A stretch of 64,000 bases of DNA, taken from the NCBI RefSeq assembly GCF_026094475.1, contig NZ_JAPELL010000002.1, positions 1 through 64,000 on the forward strand, written 5' to 3'. The position numbers and the translations under genes were made by a program. The stretch is from Homoserinimonas sedimenticola. GTDB lineage: Bacteria > Actinomycetota > Actinomycetes > Actinomycetales > Microbacteriaceae. This document shows positions 59,554 through 64,000 of this stretch, piece by piece; the first letter of the stretch is position 1; each line of letters begins with the position of its first letter. The notes beneath the pieces were generated by a model, which had not been told where the DNA came from, made no database searches, and saw only the letters and a program-made list of their open reading frames with translations.

Positions 59554-59559
59554 AGGCTA
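59554..59559 (-). promoter_or_regulatory. Putative -10 element inside the end of pmt
   Basis: TAGCCT on the minus strand; the TAG is the stop codon of pmt (59559-59557), 6 nt before ATG 59547. Confidence 0.4.
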
Positions 59560-61080
59560 CCGCCACCCCGGCAGCCAGTAGTGGCTGCGCGTGAAGGGCT
59601 CGGGCACGAGCATCCCGGTCCAGATCGAGTAGAAGTAGGCGCTCAGCAACACGACGAGGGCGAGCACGACGATGACGACGCGGATGCCCGTGCCGCGCCG
59701 GAACTCGGAATCCCAAGGCCGCCCCAGCACGGCGCCCAACGCGAACGTCAGCGCAAGGATCATGTAGGGCTCGAACGCGATCGCATAGAACTGGAACATG
59801 GTGCGCGACGGGTAGAGCAGCCAGGGCGCGTAGCCCGCGATGACACCCGTGAGGATGAGCCCGGCACGCCAGGACCGAGGATGCCGCAGCAGCCGCCACA
59901 CGAGGAATCCGAGTGCTCCCACCGCGAGGTACCAGAGCAGGGGGTTCGGCAGCGTCGAGATGAACTGCTCGCAGCGGGCGAACGAGCATCCGTTCTCGCC
60001 CTGCTCCGAGTAGAGGCGGTAGAGGGCGGTGGGGCGCAGGAGGGGTAGCCACTCGTAGGCGGGGGAGGCCCACCCGTGCTCGGCGTCGAGCCCGACGTGA
60101 AAGTTGTAGGCGCTCACCTGGTAGTGCCACCAGCTCTGCAGGTCGAGCGGCACCCACGCGAGCGGGCCCTGCCATGCATTTCCGGCCTCGAGAGCCCAGC
60201 GGCGGTGGTAGCCGTCGTCGCTCGCAAACCAGCCCGCCCAGCTCGCGAGGTAGATCACGGCGGCGATCGGCACCGTCAGCAGAAAGCTCACGGGCGCCTG
60301 CTTGAGGGCCGTGCCCGAGAACCAGAACGGCACGCCCGCCCTCCGCCTCGCGAGAGCGTCGACAACGAGCGTGTAGATCGCAAAGACGGCGAGAAAGTAG
60401 AGGCCGCTCCACTTGACCGCCGTGGCGAGTCCGAAGGCGAGTCCCGCCGCGACGAGCCACGGGCGGGCCCACAGGGCGGGACCCCAGTCGAGGGGGCGTC
60501 CGTGTTTCTCGCACCGCAGCATCCACCGTTCGAGGCGCTCCCTGCTCTGCCGCCGGTCGAGCAGCACGAAGAGGAAGCCGAGGAGGGCGAAGAGCATGAG
60601 TGCGTTGTCGAGCAGGGCGATGCGCGACATGACGATCGCGTGGCCGTCCACCGCCAGGAGGCCAGCCGCGATCGTCGCGAGCAGGGGTGAGCGGAACAGG
60701 ATGCGCGCCACCAGCCACAGCACCGCGACCGCGAGGGTGCCCACGACCGCCATCGACACGCGCCAGCCGACAGGGTCCTCCGCCCCGAATGCGCCGAGCC
60801 CGAGCGCGATCAGCCACTTGCCGAGCGGCGGATGCACGACGAACGATGCCTCGTCGAGGAAGGCATCGACATCCCCCGCCACGAAGCCCTCGTCGGCGCC
60901 CTCGGGCCAGCGCGACTCGTAGCCGAGCTGGAGGAGGGTCCAGGCATCCTTGACGTAGTAGGTCTCGTCGAAGACGAGCGCGCGGGGCGAGCCGAGGTTC
61001 CACAGGCGCAGGACCGCGGCGAGGACGGTGACTGCGGCGAGCCAGGCCCACTCGGGCAGACGGGCGAGGCGAGCGGTCAC
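59557..61080 (-). CDS. pmt: Dolichyl-phosphate-mannose-protein mannosyltransferase
   Basis: 507 residues of the GT39 family with about 11 membrane helices. The first outside loop has FDETYYVKDAWTLL with the catalytic DE pair; later segments FSGTALKQAPVSFLLTVPI, WYLAVGALGFL and FQFYAIAFEPYMILAL match actinobacterial Pmt. It transfers mannose from a polyprenyl phosphate to secreted proteins. The GTG start at 61080 lies 6 nt after TAGTCT. It diverges from rsmI, the usual arrangement in actinobacteria. Confidence 0.93.
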   Translation of the reverse strand: MTARLARLPEWAWLAAVTVLAAVLRLWNLGSPRALVFDETYYVKDAWTLLQLGYESRWPEGADEGFVAGDVDAFLDEASFVVHPPLGKWLIALGLGAFGAEDPVGWRVSMAVVGTLAVAVLWLVARILFRSPLLATIAAGLLAVDGHAIVMSRIALLDNALMLFALLGFLFVLLDRRQSRERLERWMLRCEKHGRPLDWGPALWARPWLVAAGLAFGLATAVKWSGLYFLAVFAIYTLVVDALARRRAGVPFWFSGTALKQAPVSFLLTVPIAAVIYLASWAGWFASDDGYHRRWALEAGNAWQGPLAWVPLDLQSWWHYQVSAYNFHVGLDAEHGWASPAYEWLPLLRPTALYRLYSEQGENGCSFARCEQFISTLPNPLLWYLAVGALGFLVWRLLRHPRSWRAGLILTGVIAGYAPWLLYPSRTMFQFYAIAFEPYMILALTFALGAVLGRPWDSEFRRGTGIRVVIVVLALVVLLSAYFYSIWTGMLVPEPFTRSHYWLPGWR

Positions 61081-61086
61081 CCGGCA

Positions 61087-61092
61087 AGACTA
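61087..61092 (-). promoter_or_regulatory. Putative leaderless -10 element for pmt
   Basis: TAGTCT on the minus strand, 6 nt before GTG 61080. Confidence 0.55.
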
Positions 61093-61176
61093 GCGAGCGG
61101 CGGGGTCACGCAGGCCCAGTTCGAGTCCGCCGCCCGGGCGCCCAGCGCGGAGCCCGGCCGGCGGCCACCGAAGTTG

Positions 61177-61246
61177 CGGAGGAGATTCTCCGCGACACAC
61201 CGCGGGCAGGGCGGATGCCGCGGCGTGTCGCCCGAAATCTCCTCCC
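61177..61246. repeat. 70-bp imperfect palindromic repeat element, copy 2
   Basis: Begins CGGAGGAGATTCTCCGCGAC and ends GAAATCTCCTCCC, with GGATGCCGCGGCGTGTC in its right half; same length and order of blocks as the element at 26655-26724. Lies between the divergent pmt and rsmI genes. Confidence 0.75.
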
Positions 61247-61301
61247 CAAGCGCCCGCCGCACCTGCCGCGAACGCAGGGGAGGCCTGCGAGGATGGAGCC
61301 C

Positions 61302-62117
61302 ATGATCATCCTCGCGGCGACGCCCATCGGCAACCTCGGCGACGCCTCGCAGCGCCTGCGCGACGCTCTCGCGAGCGCCGAGGTCATCGCGGCGGAGGAC
61401 ACCCGCACGACCGTGCACCTGCTGCGCGCCCTCAACATCGAGAACCGGCCGCGCCTCATCCCGCTGCACGAGCACAACGAGGTCGCGAAGGCGACCGAGA
61501 TCGTCGAGCTTGCACGCGAGGCCGACGTGCTCGTGCTCTCTGACGCGGGCATGCCCGCCATCAGCGACCCCGGCTTCCCGCTCGTCGCGGCAGCCACAGC
61601 GGCGGGCGTCACCGTGACGGCGCTGCCCGGCCCCTCCGCCGTCATCACGGCGCTCGCCGTCTCCGGTCTGCCGACCGACCGCTTCTGCTTCGAGGGCTTC
61701 CTGCCCCGCAAGCCGGGCGAGCGGCGCAAGGCCCTCGCCGCCCTCGCGCGCGAGCCCCGCACGATGGTCTTCTTCGAGTCGCCCAACCGCATTGCCGAGG
61801 CGCTGGCGGATGTCGCGACCACCCTTGGCCCCGAGCGTCGGGTCGTCGTCGCCCGCGAGCTGACGAAGCTCTTCGAGGAGGTCAAGCGCGGCACGGCCGC
61901 CGAGCTCACGGACTGGGCGTCAGCAGGGGTCAAGGGCGAGATCGTGCTCGTCATCGAGGGGGCCGCGCCGGTCGCCGCGTCGCTCGATGGGGGCGTCGCG
62001 CAGGTGCTTGAGCTCGTGGCATCCGGAACCCGGCTGAAGGATGCCGCGGCGGAGGTCGCCGAGGCGACAGGGCTGAGCAAGCGCGACCTGTACGAGGGCG
62101 CGCTCGCCGCGCGTTAA
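61302..62117 (+). CDS. rsmI: 16S rRNA (cytidine(1402)-2'-O)-methyltransferase
   Basis: 271 residues. MIILAATPIGNLGDASQRLRDAL, VIAAEDTRTT, LVLSDAGMPAISDPGFPLV and GLPTDRFCFEGFLPRKPGERRKAL are the conserved blocks of the tetrapyrrole-methylase-type RsmI, which 2'-O-methylates C1402 of 16S rRNA. I chose ATG 61302, the usual family start; an ATG three codons upstream is possible, and GGAG lies between them. Confidence 0.95.
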   Translation: MIILAATPIGNLGDASQRLRDALASAEVIAAEDTRTTVHLLRALNIENRPRLIPLHEHNEVAKATEIVELAREADVLVLSDAGMPAISDPGFPLVAAATAAGVTVTALPGPSAVITALAVSGLPTDRFCFEGFLPRKPGERRKALAALAREPRTMVFFESPNRIAEALADVATTLGPERRVVVARELTKLFEEVKRGTAAELTDWASAGVKGEIVLVIEGAAPVAASLDGGVAQVLELVASGTRLKDAAAEVAEATGLSKRDLYEGALAAR

Positions 62118-62122
62118 ACGAC

Positions 62123-62156
62123 CGGGCCCGCCACGAGCAAACTCGTGGCGGGCCCG
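62123..62156. terminator. Strong hairpin terminator between rsmI and ptsH
   Basis: Perfect 15-bp stem CGGGCCCGCCACGAG (62123-62137) with CTCGTGGCGGGCCCG (62142-62156), 4-nt loop. Serves both convergent genes. Confidence 0.8.
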
Positions 62157-62171
62157 AAGTGCGGCGTTCTA

Positions 62172-62438
62172 CTACGCGTCGAGGTCGGTCTCGAGCAGCT
62201 GCACGAGGTTCTCGAGCGCCTCGTCGGCCCCCTCGCCCTCGGCCGCGAGTGTGACGGTCTCGCCCTGCGCCGCGCCGAGCGCCATGACGGTGAGGATGCT
62301 CGCGGCGTTGCCGGCGGGCCCGTCACCCTTGCGGATCGTCACGGGCACCTTCTGCTCGTTGACGGCGTTCACGAAGAGGGTCGCGGGGCGGGCGTGGAGT
62401 CCGACGCTGCTGGCGATCGTGGCGGTGCGTTCTGGCAT
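62172..62438 (-). CDS. ptsH: HPr phosphocarrier protein
   Basis: 88 residues. The phosphorylated histidine is H15 (SSVGLHARPA), with the seryl region NAASILTVMALGAAQG; full HPr length. It passes phosphate from enzyme I to PTS permeases. AAGGAG precedes ATG 62438. It follows the fructose PTS gene by 22 nt and is in the same operon. Confidence 0.95.
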   Translation of the reverse strand: MPERTATIASSVGLHARPATLFVNAVNEQKVPVTIRKGDGPAGNAASILTVMALGAAQGETVTLAAEGEGADEALENLVQLLETDLDA

Positions 62439-62460
62439 GTTTCTACTCCTTCGGTGGGGG

Positions 62461-64000
62461 TCAGGCGGCGACGGGGGCGGCGGCGTTCTCGGCGTCCGTC
62501 GTGGCGGGCCGGCGGACGGCCCAGCGCTTGAGGGCGACGACGATGAGCGCCGCGACGACGACCCCGGCGAGGATCGCGACGATGAACATCGCGAAGTTGT
62601 TGAATGCGAAGAACACGAACACGCCGCCGTGCGGTGCTTGCGAGGTGACGCCGGTCGCGAAGATGATCGCACCGGTCACGGCGCTGCCGATCGTGCTTGC
62701 GGGGATGACGCGGAGCGGGTCGGCGGCGGCGAAGGGAATCGCGCCCTCTGAGATGAAGGAGGCGCCGAGGAGCCACGCCGCTTTGCCGTTCTCGCGTTCG
62801 ACGGGGGTGAAGCTGCTGCGGGCGATCAGGGTGGAGGCGAGAGCCATCGCGAGCGGTGCGACCATGCCGGCGCCCATGACGGCGGCCATGATGACCCACG
62901 GCGCCTGGTTGTCGATCGAGCCCGCGCTGAGCCCCGCCACGGCGAAGGAGTAGGCGACCTTGTTGACCGGCCCGCCGAGGTCGAAGCCCATCATGGCGCC
63001 GAGGATGAGGCCCAGCACGATGGCGGATGCCCCGGTGAGGCCGCTGAGGAAGTCGTTGAGTGCCACGGTGAGGCCCGCGATGGGCCCGCCGAGCAGGATG
63101 ACCATGAGCCCGGAGGCGACGATCGAGCCGAGGAGGGGGATGATGACGACGGGCATCAGCCCGCGCAGCCACGCGGGCGGGTCGAGCCTGCCGAGTGCGT
63201 AGGCGGCCGCTCCGGCGAGCAGGCCACCGACGATTCCGCCGAGGAAGCCGGCACCCATGATGACGGCGACGGCGCCCGCGACGAAGCCGGGGGCGATGCC
63301 TGGCCGGTCGGCGATCGCGTAGGCGATGTAGCCGGCAAGGGCGGGCACGAGGAATCCCATGGATGCGGCGCCGATGCTGAACGCGACAGCCCCCAGGTAG
63401 GCACCGAGGCCGTCGGCGGGAAGGTTCCACAGGCTGTTGCCGAGGATGTAGTCCTCCGCGACATCCGTGATCTCGAAGCCGCCCAGCAGGAAGCCGAGGG
63501 CGATGAGCAGGCCACCACCGGCGACGAAGGGGATCATGTAGCTGACACCCGTGAGCAGCGCGCGCTTGAGCGTCTGCCCGAAGTGCTCGCCGTGCGTCTC
63601 CGCGCTCTCGGAGGTGGAGCTGGAGCCCATCACGCGGGGCGCTGCGGGGTTGTCGGCGGCGGCGAGCGCCTCCGCGATCATGTCGTCGGGGGCGTCGATG
63701 CCGCGCTTGACGGGTGCCTGCACAACGGGGAGCCCCGCGAAGCGGCCCTTGTCGCGCACGTCGACGTCAACAGCGAAGATGACGGCGGATGCCGCGGCGA
63801 CGAGTTTCGGGTCGAGCGGCTTTGCTCCCGCCGAGCCCTGCGTCTCGACGTGGAGCTCGACGCCCGCGCGGTCGGCAGCAGCCTTCAGCGCATCGGCCGC
63901 CATGTAGGTGTGCGCGATGCCCGTGGGGCAGGCGGTGATGGCGAGGAGCGTCTTGCGCTCGGTGGAGGGGGCGGCCGCGGCATCCGGAGCCGGCTCTGTC
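62461..64000 (-). CDS. fruA: Fructose-specific PTS permease, EIIBC part (5' end outside the window)
   Basis: At least 513 residues are visible, in frame to the right edge. The EIIB domain has the phosphocysteine motif TACPTGIAHTYMAADALK; the EIIC domain has about ten membrane helices (VSYMIPFVAGGGLLIALGFLLGG, AALIGFLVPALAGYIAYAIADRPG-like, PHGGVFVFFAFNNFAMF). It phosphorylates and imports fructose. The Pro/Ala-rich residues at the edge suggest a linker from an EIIA domain further upstream. ATG 63903 lies inside the EIIB domain and is not the start. Confidence 0.93.
   Translation of the reverse strand, partial: TEPAPDAAAAPSTERKTLLAITACPTGIAHTYMAADALKAAADRAGVELHVETQGSAGAKPLDPKLVAAASAVIFAVDVDVRDKGRFAGLPVVQAPVKRGIDAPDDMIAEALAAADNPAAPRVMGSSSTSESAETHGEHFGQTLKRALLTGVSYMIPFVAGGGLLIALGFLLGGFEITDVAEDYILGNSLWNLPADGLGAYLGAVAFSIGAASMGFLVPALAGYIAYAIADRPGIAPGFVAGAVAVIMGAGFLGGIVGGLLAGAAAYALGRLDPPAWLRGLMPVVIIPLLGSIVASGLMVILLGGPIAGLTVALNDFLSGLTGASAIVLGLILGAMMGFDLGGPVNKVAYSFAVAGLSAGSIDNQAPWVIMAAVMGAGMVAPLAMALASTLIARSSFTPVERENGKAAWLLGASFISEGAIPFAAADPLRVIPASTIGSAVTGAIIFATGVTSQAPHGGVFVFFAFNNFAMFIVAILAGVVVAALIVVALKRWAVRRPATTDAENAAAPVAA

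Noticed and set aside
1-64000. tRNA genes, prophage, integrase, insertion sequences
   Set aside because: I looked for tRNA-like cloverleaf ends and transposase or integrase motifs and saw none; this was by eye only, so short tRNAs could be missed.

Overview
This is a GC-rich actinobacterial chromosome segment, most probably from the family Microbacteriaceae. The evidence is the base composition, a class Ic-type ribonucleotide reductase, a protein mannosyltransferase gene placed divergently from rsmI, a ClpC-type chaperone gene under an HspR-type operator, and many genes that appear to be transcribed without a 5' leader. The assignment is inference; the only rRNA present is the last ~40 nt of a 5S gene at the left edge.

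Layout. 1-85: end of an rRNA operon and its terminator. 144-4761: RibD-type reductase, VOC protein, and a large RecB-like nuclease/helicase. 4907-8645: YccF membrane protein, HspR-controlled ClpC-like AAA+ ATPase, a possible 20-codon ORF and a small OB-fold-like protein. 8758-16437: TetR/hydrolase pair, SNF2 helicase, small unknowns, APC permease, RNase HI with an extra C-terminal domain, ArsR plus VOC pair. 16513-19042: FMN reductase and a sigma factor/ogt/tag alkylation-repair operon. 19124-28069: oxidoreductase, lipase-maturation-factor-like protein, two MFS transporters, DUF4349 lipoprotein, hydrolase, aldo/keto reductase and a repeat-rich intergenic block. 28130-31925: ribonucleotide reductase operon with DnaA-box-like and NrdR-box-like sites. 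32031-35963: hrpA. 36054-38623: four-gene coupled ABC exporter operon with its own regulator. 38821-43044: GntR-prpD-prpB-prpC methylcitrate cycle. 43088-47248: AKR, TauE/SafE, pdxH, DUF255. 47254-55598: sugar-type ABC importer without ATPase, diverging from a flavin monooxygenase/DszC-like/AKR operon in which one gene is frameshifted. 55692-61080: zinc-ribbon protein, MBL hydrolase, VOC, CoA-binding protein, metY, a small membrane protein, pmt. 61302-64000: rsmI, HPr and the 3' part of a fructose PTS gene.

Themes. Sixteen start codons are preceded, exactly 6 or 7 nt upstream, by a TANNNT hexamer, the signature of leaderless actinobacterial promoters; this decided many start choices here. Dyad operators lie between putative -35 and -10 elements in front of the ArsR gene and the ABC operon. 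The most unusual observation is in the nrd operon: the alpha subunit ends without the C-terminal redox cysteine pair, and a CxxC-ended 29-residue ORF follows 2 nt after its stop codon in the -1 frame. A 70-bp imperfect palindromic element occurs twice (26655 and 61177) and looks like a dispersed repeat family.
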